A stretch of 64,000 nucleotides of DNA. Source: CBDCMJ01 sp965224325. GTDB taxonomy: Bacteria; Chloroflexota; Dehalococcoidia; Lucifugimonadales; UBA3495. The translations under genes were made by a program, and so were the position numbers. The stretch is from assembly GCA_965224325.1 (NCBI GenBank), contig CBDCYT010000007.1, positions 447,270 through 511,269 of the forward strand. The letters run 5' to 3'. Below, piece by piece: positions 1 through 7,705 of this stretch; position 1 is the first letter of the stretch; every line of letters begins with the position of its first letter. The notes beneath the pieces are model-generated. The model had not been told where the DNA came from and did no database searches. It saw only the letters and a program-made list of their open reading frames with translations.

Positions 1-1
1 T

Positions 2-1408
2 GTGGCCACCGCCTACTCCGACTCCACACCCATCCTGGTCATGCCCACGGGCCACCCCCGGGAAAAGGCCGGAATTCAGCCCCATTTCAGCTCGTTGGCC
101 AGCTTTGCCAGCGTGACCAAGTCGGTGGAGCAAATCAATACTGCCAACCGGACCTCCGATGTATTGCGCCGGGCCTTCGCAGCTCTGCGCCAAGGGCGTC
201 CCGGCCCCGTTTTGGTGGAAGTTCCCGTTGACGTGGCGATGGAGGAGGTGTCCGAAGAGGCGTTCTATTATCAGCCCACCAGGCGGGTGGTCTACCAGGG
301 AGACCCTCGCGACGTGGAATCGGCGGCCGCGGCGCTCTGCCGAGCGAGGTATCCCGTGATTCACGCCGGCCAGGGCGTCATGTACGCCGAGGCAACCGAA
401 GAGTTGGTGGAGTTGGCCGAGTTGCTGCAGGTCCCGGTGATGACTACCCTAATGGGAAAGAGCGCCTTTCCCGAAGTTCATCCCCTGGCGCTGGGCAGCG
501 GCGGGTTGACCTTGCCGGGTACGGTATACCACTTCGTGGGCCGGGCCGACCTGATCTGCGGCATTGGTTGCTCCTTCACTAAGCACAACATGTCGATGAA
601 CATTCCAAGCGGTAAAACCCTGATACAGGCCACCAATGACCCGAGGGATATCAACAAGGATTACAACGTCGACTACCCCATTGTGGGTGACGCCAAGCTG
701 GTGTTGCGACAGCTAATAGAGGCCTGCAGGGAGATCGTGGGCAGCAGTCGGGAGAACGACGAGACTACAGCCAGGGAAGTCGCCTCGGAGCGTGAGGCTT
801 GGCTGAGCCAGTGGAGGTCCAAGCTTTTGGACGATAGGTCCCCGATTAATCCCTACCGGGTCATTTCCGGCTTTATGCAAGCTATTCCGCCGGAAGACGC
901 TATCGTAACCCATGACTCAGGCGGCCCCAGAGACCAGATCATCCCCTTTTACCGTTCCAATGGACCCAGGACTTACTTGGGATGGGGCAAGTCCCACGGG
1001 TTGGGAACGGGCCTCGGCCTCACCATTGGAGCCAAGCTGGCCCAGCCGGAAAAGGTTTGCGTCAACTTTATGGGCGACGCCGCCTTTGGCATGACCGGCC
1101 TGGACTTCGAAACCGCTGTCCGATGTAAGCTGCCCATCATCACCGTCGTGCTGAATAACTCGACCATGGCGGCGGAAACGACCTTAATGGCCGCATCCCA
1201 TGAGCTGTTCAATACCCGCGACGTGGGAGGAAACTATGCGGACATGGGTAAGGCCATGGGAGGCTACGCCGAGCGGGTCGAGGACCCGTCCCAGGTGATT
1301 CCGGCCTTTCAGAGGGCCCGCCGGGTGACCGAACAGGAGGGCACAGCCGCGCTGTTGGAGTTCATCACCTCGGCAGAAACCGAGGCCTCCTACCGCAGGG
1401 CTTTCTAA
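2..1408 (+). CDS. Thiamine-pyrophosphate-dependent enzyme, acetolactate-synthase-like (5' partial)
   Basis: The reading frame is open from the window edge, so the true start lies upstream and roughly the first 80-100 residues (the Glu-bearing start of the Pyr domain) are missing; 468 residues are visible against about 550-570 for the family. Visible order: end of the Pyr domain, central domain (about residues 110-240), then the C-terminal PP domain with the TPP/Mg motif, seen as GDA at residues 358-360 and closed by LNN about 27 residues later. Such enzymes decarboxylate 2-oxo acids and may ligate the product to a second acceptor. The GDA variant of GDG and the sequence as a whole do not identify the substrate. 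An EthD-like gene and two CoA-transferases follow on the same strand, which suggests a catabolic cluster; acetolactate synthase proper is less likely because no ilvN or ilvC is adjacent. Family call is firm, substrate unknown. Confidence 0.85.
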   Translation: MATAYSDSTPILVMPTGHPREKAGIQPHFSSLASFASVTKSVEQINTANRTSDVLRRAFAALRQGRPGPVLVEVPVDVAMEEVSEEAFYYQPTRRVVYQGDPRDVESAAAALCRARYPVIHAGQGVMYAEATEELVELAELLQVPVMTTLMGKSAFPEVHPLALGSGGLTLPGTVYHFVGRADLICGIGCSFTKHNMSMNIPSGKTLIQATNDPRDINKDYNVDYPIVGDAKLVLRQLIEACREIVGSSRENDETTAREVASEREAWLSQWRSKLLDDRSPINPYRVISGFMQAIPPEDAIVTHDSGGPRDQIIPFYRSNGPRTYLGWGKSHGLGTGLGLTIGAKLAQPEKVCVNFMGDAAFGMTGLDFETAVRCKLPIITVVLNNSTMAAETTLMAASHELFNTRDVGGNYADMGKAMGGYAERVEDPSQVIPAFQRARRVTEQEGTAALLEFITSAETEASYRRAF

Positions 1409-1689
1409 AGGGGCTAGCAACCAGCCCTCTATCAAGTCAGCGATAACGACTTGCCGATCGCTACGCGAGGAGGCGGGGTTGCCTAGTGCCCTGGTTATCA
1501 AGAGTCCGGCCAAGAGTCCGGCATCGGTGGGTAATGCGGGGAAAGAAAGATGGGATAGCCCATCCGCACTCGGTTGGGCTATCTCAAGGGCCGGTCTTTC
1601 ATGTGGGCGGGGAACGTTTCACTATACTCAGCTAGATGGTGCTATGGCCGCTGACTCAAGTGGCTGATCGTATCTACAGGAGCAATCCC

Positions 1690-2052
1690 ATGTCCCCAAA
1701 ATCCAAGTACCTGTTCATCGCCAGCATGGACGTAGAAGCGGAAAAATTAGGTCTGTTCAACGAGGTCTACGACACCGAACACTGCCCCGAACTGTCACAA
1801 GTTCCAGGAGTTGCCGCCGTCACTCGGTTTGAGGCGCAAGCGTTCGACGTCGTCATTGGCGGAAGGAACCATACGGTGTCTGTGGAGAACGTTCCCAAAT
1901 ATCACGCCATGTACGAATTGAACAGCCCGGATGTCTTGACGAGCTCAGAATGGAGCGAGGCGGTGGAGCGGGGACGTTGGCCTGAGCAAGTCCGCCCGTA
2001 TACGAAGAACCGCCGTCACATGCTGCTCCGTCTCACATACCCCGAAGGATAG
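1690..2052 (+). CDS. Small EthD-like / dimeric alpha-beta barrel protein
   Basis: A 120-residue protein starting MSPKSKYLF. The start is fixed by AGGAG at 1678-1682, seven bases before the ATG; an upstream in-frame codon at 1636 has no such signal. The pattern of a beta strand (YLFIASMDV), a helix with a Tyr-Asp-Thr-Glu-His segment (NEVYDTEHCPEL), a strand (VTRFEA) and a late YAMYEL-type strand (YHAMYEL) is that of the dimeric alpha+beta barrel superfamily (EthD, ABM, DUF4286-like). Members often act as small monooxygenases or isomerases on aromatic or polyketide-like substrates. Its position between a TPP enzyme and two CoA-transferases suggests a role in the same degradation route, but this is inference. 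No signal peptide or membrane segment is visible. Confidence 0.65.
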   Translation: MSPKSKYLFIASMDVEAEKLGLFNEVYDTEHCPELSQVPGVAAVTRFEAQAFDVVIGGRNHTVSVENVPKYHAMYELNSPDVLTSSEWSEAVERGRWPEQVRPYTKNRRHMLLRLTYPEG

Positions 2053-2094
2053 TATTGGCTGCCCGCGACAGGTCATTGCGGTTTGATGGGGAGG

Positions 2095-2203
2095 TTAGGG
2101 CCCGTCCGCAGCCGCTTAGCTGCCGACTTACACAGGTCGTAGTTGCCGTCTATTGCGGGGATTAGGGCCCATCGACCGCCATCTGGCTGCGGACTTAGAC
2201 AGA
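2095..2203. repeat. Degenerate 42-bp direct repeat in intergenic DNA
   Basis: Two 42-base copies, 2095-2136 and 2162-2203, begin with TTAGGGCCC and end with a GACTTA-x-ACAG block; about 30 of 42 positions agree by eye. They lie between the EthD-like gene and the first CoA-transferase. No coding potential or terminator shape was recognised; they may be a decayed repeat or part of the leader of the following gene. Confidence 0.5.
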
Positions 2204-2350
2204 CGATTTCTGAGCGGTAGACGCTGCCAACTGTAAATCGACCCGAAATCGACCCGGCTCAAAGACACCGGTAGCCGACGCGGTCAATTGCGGCATCTGA
2301 CAGACGACGGTCCGGAGATGACGGCCCGGCGGCGCCGAAGGAGAGAAGCC

Positions 2351-3568
2351 TTGTCCGAGGGGGCTTTGGCAGGGGTCAAGGTGTTGGACCTTACCCACCA
2401 TATCTCCGGGCCATACTGCACCAAGCTGCTAGCCGATTTCGGCGCGGACGTGGTGAAGGTCGAGCGTCCTGGGGGAGACCCCGCCCGACACCTGCCACCC
2501 TTTGTTCGGGGCCAAACCGGTGTTCAGGGACAAACCGGCCCGGACGATAGCCTGCTTTTTCAATACCTCAACACTAACAAACAAGGCGTTACCCTGAACC
2601 TGAAGACCTCCGATGGACTGGGGATACTGAAGTCTCTGGTCCGCGAATCGGACATTCTGGTCGAGAACTTCCCGCCCAGGGTCATGCCATCTTTGGAATT
2701 GGCCTATCCCGACCTCCGGAAGATCAATCCCGCGCTGGTTATGGTCTCCATTTCCAATTTTGGGCAGACGGGCCCCTACCGGGACTACCGGGCCACCGAC
2801 GTGGTCGAGTACGCCCTAGGCGGCTTGATGTACGTCTTCGGCAGCCATGACCGCGAGCCTCTGAAGCACGCGCTGCACCAAGCCCAGTTCAAGGCAGGCG
2901 CCGACTCGGCTTCAGCAGCTCTCATGGCCCTGTATCATCAGCGCCTCACCGCAGAAGGCCAGCAGGTAGATATTTCCATTCAAGAATGCATCGCCTCGGC
3001 GCTGCGAGACGTGGTCAACACCTATACCTACACCGGAGCAGTGCGGCGGCGTCAACCCAACCACTCGGGAGACTTGACCCGGATACGGCAGACTTCAGAC
3101 GGGTATATCTCGCCCAATCCAGGCATAGGCGCAGGCTTGGATTGGAGCGGGTACGCGGAGTTTCTCGGAGCGCCGGAGTTGGACGACGACAGGTTTAGCA
3201 CTCCATCGGCTCGGCTGGCGAACGCCGAGGAATTAGGAGAAGTGCTAGATCGCTACTTCCTGCCACGGAAAAAACTCGACATGTTTTATGCGGCCCACCA
3301 GCGGAGGTACATCTACGGAGTGGTCAAGTCTCCGGAGGAAGTCCTGGCTGACGACCAATACCAGGCCCGGGGATATTTCGTGGATATAGACCACCCTGTC
3401 GTGGGCGCCATAACCCACCCGGGAGCCCCGTTCTCGCTAAGCGGCACTCCCTGGGCGGTGCGCCGCCCCGCTCCGACCCTGGGACAGCACAACCACCAGG
3501 TATACGTAGGAGAACTGGGGTATAGTGACGCCCATATATCCCACTTGAGGGCGCAGGAGGTGATCTGA
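2351..3568 (+). CDS. CaiB/BaiF (class III) CoA-transferase, first of a tandem pair
   Basis: Transfers CoA between acyl-CoA and a free carboxylic acid through an aspartyl-CoA intermediate; acts in the cytosol as an interlocked dimer. The frame is open from 2288, but the family-typical beginning (SEGALAGVKVLDLT) starts at a TTG at 2351, preceded by AAGGAG at 2338-2343 with seven bases of spacing; the ATG at 2318 has its GGAG directly abutting it, so I prefer TTG. That gives 405 residues, normal for the family. The N-terminal CoA-binding part (GADVVKVERP) and a candidate catalytic Asp at about residue 185 (KAGADSA) are visible. The stop is two bases before the next CoA-transferase start, so the two are very likely co-transcribed and could form a heteromer or act on successive substrates. 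Substrate not deducible. Confidence 0.88.
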   Translation: MSEGALAGVKVLDLTHHISGPYCTKLLADFGADVVKVERPGGDPARHLPPFVRGQTGVQGQTGPDDSLLFQYLNTNKQGVTLNLKTSDGLGILKSLVRESDILVENFPPRVMPSLELAYPDLRKINPALVMVSISNFGQTGPYRDYRATDVVEYALGGLMYVFGSHDREPLKHALHQAQFKAGADSASAALMALYHQRLTAEGQQVDISIQECIASALRDVVNTYTYTGAVRRRQPNHSGDLTRIRQTSDGYISPNPGIGAGLDWSGYAEFLGAPELDDDRFSTPSARLANAEELGEVLDRYFLPRKKLDMFYAAHQRRYIYGVVKSPEEVLADDQYQARGYFVDIDHPVVGAITHPGAPFSLSGTPWAVRRPAPTLGQHNHQVYVGELGYSDAHISHLRAQEVI

Positions 3569-3570
3569 GA

Positions 3571-4953
3571 GTGGCCGGTGTCTCTCGTACCGTTTCTGGC
3601 CCGTTAAAAGGCCTTCGAGTGGTCGAAATGGGCCAGCTCATCGCAATTCCCTGGGCGATGAAGATGTTGGCCGACATGGGCGCCCAGGTAGTCCGCCTCG
3701 AATCTTGCAGGCGCACGGAGCCCTACCGGAACGATTCGGTGTACAACAATGACATAGAGGGCGCTTTTTGGAACAGGGGGGCGAACTTCTACGAACATAA
3801 CCGGAACAAGCTTGGTATCACCCTGGACCTGGCCCAACCAGAGGGCTTAACCGTGCTGCGGCAGCTGATAGCCATAAGCGACGTTTTCGCCGAGAATTTC
3901 ACTCCCCGGGTTATCGAGAATTTTGACCTCGAGTACGATAGCATACGCAAAATCAGGCCGGACATCATCATGGTGGCGTCCACCGGCTATGGCTACTCCG
4001 GCCCTTGGTCCGGCTTTGGCGCCACCGGCCCGTCCACAGAGAGCGCGTCGGGCTTGGCCTACATGACCGGTTACCCCGGCGGCCCGCCCGCCATGCCTGA
4101 GATACCCTACGTCGACTACACCGCAGCGGAACACACTGTGTACGCCGTAATGGCGGCTCTTATACACCGGTTGCGTACCGGACGGGGCCAGTTCATCGAC
4201 ATTTCCCAGACTCAGACCGCCAGCGCCACCGTCCCCGAAGCTCTGATGGATTTTTCGGCCAACCGACACACCGAGCCCCGGATGGGCAACCGCCACCCAA
4301 CCATGGCACCCCACGGCTGCTATCCCTGCCTGGGAGACGACCGCTGGATAGCTATTTCCGTGGAGAACGACGCCCAATGGCGGGCTCTATGCCGCGTTTT
4401 AGGGCAGCCGCTATGGTTGGAGGCTAGCGAGTTAGCCGACGCGCCGGGACGCTGCGAGCGCCGGGATGAATTGGACCTGGAGATGCAAAGCGTCACCCGC
4501 GGATGGGACGCCCACGACCTCATGCGCCGGCTCCAGGAGGTGGGGGTTGCCGCCGGCGCCATCCTGGACAGCAAGGACCTGCTGTTCGATCCCCATCTGA
4601 AGCAACGCGGGTTCTACGAGGTAATGCGCCATCATCCCAGCACGGACATGCCACCCCTGCCCTACGCCGGCCGGCCTTGGAAGCTGCTGGGGACCCCGGG
4701 AGTCCCGGGCAAAGTCGCGCCGTTAATGGGAGAAGACAATCGTCTCGTGCTGGGCGAGTTGCTGTGCCGGACCCCAAGCGAGCTAGGCGATTTGGAAGCT
4801 AAGGGAGTCATCGGCTTCGCCCCTGTCGATCCTCGTCCCGTGGCAAGACCCTCGTTGGACGAGCAAGTCCGGCAGGGCCGGATGCAACGCTATGAGCCCG
4901 ACTTCCGCGAGCAAGTGGCCGATTTTTTTGGGATCGCCCGGGGGACCACCTAG
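3571..4953 (+). CDS. CaiB/BaiF (class III) CoA-transferase, second of a tandem pair
   Basis: A 460-residue class III CoA-transferase starting at GTG, with an almost perfect anti-16S match AGGAGGTGAT at 3555-3564, six bases upstream, lying inside the end of the preceding gene. The family core is clear: LKGLRVVEMGQ at the N-terminus, ADMGAQVVRLE, and a candidate catalytic Asp at about residue 182 (PYVDYTA). It is some 50 residues longer than its neighbour, partly from an insertion near residues 45-75 (YNNDIEGAFWNRG) and partly from a C-terminal tail of about 60 residues. Tandem, non-identical CoA-transferases two bases apart suggest a two-subunit enzyme, as in succinyl-CoA:benzylsuccinate or cinnamoyl-type transferases, but the partner relation is inferred. 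Not far from the TPP enzyme and EthD-like gene on the same strand. Confidence 0.88.
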   Translation: MAGVSRTVSGPLKGLRVVEMGQLIAIPWAMKMLADMGAQVVRLESCRRTEPYRNDSVYNNDIEGAFWNRGANFYEHNRNKLGITLDLAQPEGLTVLRQLIAISDVFAENFTPRVIENFDLEYDSIRKIRPDIIMVASTGYGYSGPWSGFGATGPSTESASGLAYMTGYPGGPPAMPEIPYVDYTAAEHTVYAVMAALIHRLRTGRGQFIDISQTQTASATVPEALMDFSANRHTEPRMGNRHPTMAPHGCYPCLGDDRWIAISVENDAQWRALCRVLGQPLWLEASELADAPGRCERRDELDLEMQSVTRGWDAHDLMRRLQEVGVAAGAILDSKDLLFDPHLKQRGFYEVMRHHPSTDMPPLPYAGRPWKLLGTPGVPGKVAPLMGEDNRLVLGELLCRTPSELGDLEAKGVIGFAPVDPRPVARPSLDEQVRQGRMQRYEPDFREQVADFFGIARGTT

Positions 4954-5015
4954 GGAATCGACTGGGATATCAACCAGGGGCCAATGGGCGCCAATAGGAT
5001 CCGGCAACAGGCAGC

Positions 5016-5609
5016 TTAGAGGCCGTGAGCGGCCTCATAGGCAGCGATCTTGTCCACTAACTGTAGTGTAAGGCCGATGTCGTCCAAGCCGTTAAGCAGA
5101 GCGTGGCGGCGGGACGGCTCTATATCGAAGTCGATAGAAATCTCTTCATCCTCGGACCAGATGCGCTGGGCCTCCAGGTCCACAGTCAAGCGAACCCCAG
5201 GCTTCGCCGTGGCGTGGTCCAGCAATGCCCTCGCCGTTTCTTCGGGCAACCTCACCGGCAACAGTCCGTTCTTGAAGCAGTTGCCGTAAAAAATGTCGGC
5301 AAAGCTGGGGGCGATGACGCACAGAATCCCGTAGTCGCGCAACGCCCAAGGGGCGTGTTCCCGGGAGGAGCCGCAACCGAAATTATTGCCTCCCACCAGG
5401 ACCTTTGCTTCCCTGTAAGCCGGATTATTGAGCATAAACTCCGGGTTGGGACTGCCGTCGGCATTGTAACGCCACGGTGAGAAAAGGGCATCCCCGAAGC
5501 CTGTGCGCTCGATGCTTTTCAAGTACACCGCGGGGATAATTTGGTCCGTGTCTACGTTTACCCGGTCTAAGGGCGCCACCACGCCGGTCAATGTAGTAAA
5601 AGGGTCCAT
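5016..5609 (-). CDS. leuD: 3-isopropylmalate dehydratase small subunit
   Basis: Small (swivelling) subunit of isopropylmalate isomerase, which converts 2-isopropylmalate to 3-isopropylmalate in leucine synthesis. The 197 residues match the long LeuD type. Visible hallmarks are VDTDQIIPAVYLK near the N-terminus and NNFGCGSSREHAPWAL (the substrate-contacting loop) in the middle. It follows leuC on the same strand with about 40 bases between them, and both run opposite to the CoA-transferase genes. LeuD supplies the substrate-specificity domain and works only with the LeuC iron-sulfur subunit. No leuA or leuB is in the window, so the pathway is split in this genome or the enzyme serves a related 2-alkylmalate reaction. 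Confidence 0.95.
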   Translation of the reverse strand: MDPFTTLTGVVAPLDRVNVDTDQIIPAVYLKSIERTGFGDALFSPWRYNADGSPNPEFMLNNPAYREAKVLVGGNNFGCGSSREHAPWALRDYGILCVIAPSFADIFYGNCFKNGLLPVRLPEETARALLDHATAKPGVRLTVDLEAQRIWSEDEEISIDFDIEPSRRHALLNGLDDIGLTLQLVDKIAAYEAAHGL

Positions 5610-5650
5610 CCTAAACCTCTCGAACGTAAAATGACTTATTGAAGCAAGGC

Positions 5651-7051
5651 TTATAGGTCCCTGACGTCGACGAAGTGCCCGGCTATTCCCGCCGCCGCCG
5701 CCATAGCCGGGCTGACCAGGTGGGTCCGCCCACCTTTGCCCTGCCGATTCTCAAAGTTGCGGTTTGAGGTGGACGCGCATCGCTCTCCAGGCTGCAGTAC
5801 GTCCGGGTTCATTCCCAAGCACATGGAGCAACCGGCGATCCTCCAGTCAAATCCGGCGTCGGTGAAAATCCGGTCCAGCCCCTCTTCCTCGGCTTGCTGC
5901 TTTATTCGGGCAGAGCCAGGCACGACCATGGCATAAACATCCTCGTGTACTTTCTTTCCCTTGACCACCTCGGCAGCGGCCCTCAGGTCCTCCAATCGGG
6001 CGTTGGTGCAGGCCCCGATAAACACCCGGTCGATCTTGACCTCCTCCATCGGCGTGTCAGCCTCCAATCCCATGTACCGCAGGGCTCGCTCGGCAACCTC
6101 CCGCTCGTTGGGATCGGAAAAAGATGCGGGGTCGGGCACCCTGTCGGTCACAGGGATCACCATGCCGGGATTGATACCCCAGGTGACGTAGGGAACCAGG
6201 CTGGACGCCTCCACTTCCACCACTTTGTCGTAAGCGGCCCCCGTGTCGGTGGACAGTGCTTTCCAGCGCTCGACAGCCTCGTCGAACTCCTTTCCTTGAG
6301 GGGCGAATTGGCGGCCCTTCAGGTAATCGAAGGTAGTTTGGTCGGGAGCTATCATGCCAGCCCGGGCGCCCGCCTCAATACTCATGTTGCAGACCGTCAT
6401 TCGGCCATCCATAGATAGGGCGCGAATGGCTTCCCCTGTATACTCAATTACGTGGCCGACGCCGCCGTTCACCCCGATCCGGCCTATGATGCCCAGGATT
6501 ATGTCCTTGGCGGACACGCCCTGCGGCAACTGCCCGTTGACCCTTATTTCCATAGTCTTGGGTTTGAATTGGCGCAGGGTCTGCGTGGCCAGCACGTGCT
6601 CCACCTCCGACGTGCCTATCCCCACGGCGAAAGCGCCCAGAGCTCCATGGGTGGACGTGTGGCTATCGCCGCACACTACGGTCTTACCCGGTTGAGTGTA
6701 GCCCAAGTCCGGCCCAATAATGTGAACGATGCCCTGTAGTGGACTGAACCGGTCGTAAAGGGTAACGCCGAATTCCTCGCAATTTGAGGTCAGGGCCTCC
6801 AACTGCTTCTGGGAGATTTCATCAACTACCGGACGGGCAAGCTCCCAGGTGGGGGTGTTGTGGTCCGCGGTGGCAACGGTCAGGTCGGTGCGGCGAACTT
6901 GGCGCCCCGCCATGCGCAGGCCATCGAAAGCCTGGGGAGAGGTCACCTCGTGGAGCAAGTGCAGGTCAATATAAATGACCGAGGCCTGTCCAGGCTCTTC
7001 TTGCACCACGTGGGTGTCCCAGATTTTCTCGAACATCGTCATAGCCGGCAT
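5651..7051 (-). CDS. leuC: 3-isopropylmalate dehydratase large subunit
   Basis: Large, [4Fe-4S]-carrying subunit of isopropylmalate isomerase (aconitase superfamily). The 466-residue length is that of full bacterial LeuC. The three cluster ligands are visible as Cys348 (IGACTN) and Cys408/Cys411 (GCSMCLG); the aconitase signature GDSHTSTHGA is at about 128-137. ATGs at 7051, 7042 and 7036 all fit; the cytosolic family normally begins at MTMFEKIW or MFEKIW, and an AGGAG lies 12 bases before the first. It is the first gene of a leuC-leuD operon transcribed leftward from the 7.05-7.7 kb intergenic region. Nothing is odd in the protein. The alternative, homoaconitase, cannot be fully excluded by sequence alone. 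Confidence 0.95.
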   Translation of the reverse strand: MPAMTMFEKIWDTHVVQEEPGQASVIYIDLHLLHEVTSPQAFDGLRMAGRQVRRTDLTVATADHNTPTWELARPVVDEISQKQLEALTSNCEEFGVTLYDRFSPLQGIVHIIGPDLGYTQPGKTVVCGDSHTSTHGALGAFAVGIGTSEVEHVLATQTLRQFKPKTMEIRVNGQLPQGVSAKDIILGIIGRIGVNGGVGHVIEYTGEAIRALSMDGRMTVCNMSIEAGARAGMIAPDQTTFDYLKGRQFAPQGKEFDEAVERWKALSTDTGAAYDKVVEVEASSLVPYVTWGINPGMVIPVTDRVPDPASFSDPNEREVAERALRYMGLEADTPMEEVKIDRVFIGACTNARLEDLRAAAEVVKGKKVHEDVYAMVVPGSARIKQQAEEEGLDRIFTDAGFDWRIAGCSMCLGMNPDVLQPGERCASTSNRNFENRQGKGGRTHLVSPAMAAAAGIAGHFVDVRDL

Positions 7052-7705
7052 ACTTGTTCACTACTCCTATCATTTTCCCAAATGAGATTGTTTGGCGAGC
7101 CTGCCCATAGCCTGGTGTGGGACAGGATTGGTCCTACGTTCCGTAGGCCTGGTTGCCGTCTCTAGGGGCAACCCCGTGACCAATCGCATAGCGGTCCCTC
7201 ATTTGCCCATGCAGCCTGTTTGCCCTGACGACCGTGGAGCGTCGCGTATTATAACATTCTCACCCGACGGCCGGACCTGCCGAACTTGTTAAACTGAGGA
7301 CTACGCGGCTAACCCAAGTGTCCCTGGCTTACTGCGTTCACCGGAAGCCGGTTTGTATCCCGGTTTGTACCCATGAACGCGGGCCGGAGGGCAGACAGGG
7401 CCGGAATCCAGTCCGTCCCTTTTCTGTTACCATCCGTTAGTGGATAAAGTCCTCGCTCCTATATCACGCCGTCCCGTTCTTGGCCTTGCCCGGAGGGATT
7501 GAATGGTCCATGGGCCGGGCGTTCACCTTGTGTTCACGGATACCGTACTCACGGACACCCGTTAGAGATATACTAGGTAAGATTTCTCACGTTGGAGTAG
7601 TGGGGGCCGGCTGTTGAAGAGACCGGTATCCGCAATCATCACACAGACGAGCGGTCATCTTGGACTCTTCTTGGTTGGACTCATCTTAGAAGGAGGAAAT
7701 TAACG
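7052..7705. other. Divergent intergenic region between leuC and the aminopeptidase gene
   Basis: About 650 bases that must hold the leftward leuCD promoter and the rightward aminopeptidase promoter. I looked for T-box, leucine attenuator (a run of Leu codons) and riboswitch signatures and saw none I can defend. The rightward gene has a strong AAGGAGG at 7690-7696. The rest shows no recognisable gene. Confidence 0.4.

Noticed and set aside
7052..7705. T-box or leucine attenuator ahead of leuC
   Set aside because: No T-box sequence (TGGNACCGCG type) on either strand and no short frame rich in Leu codons was found.
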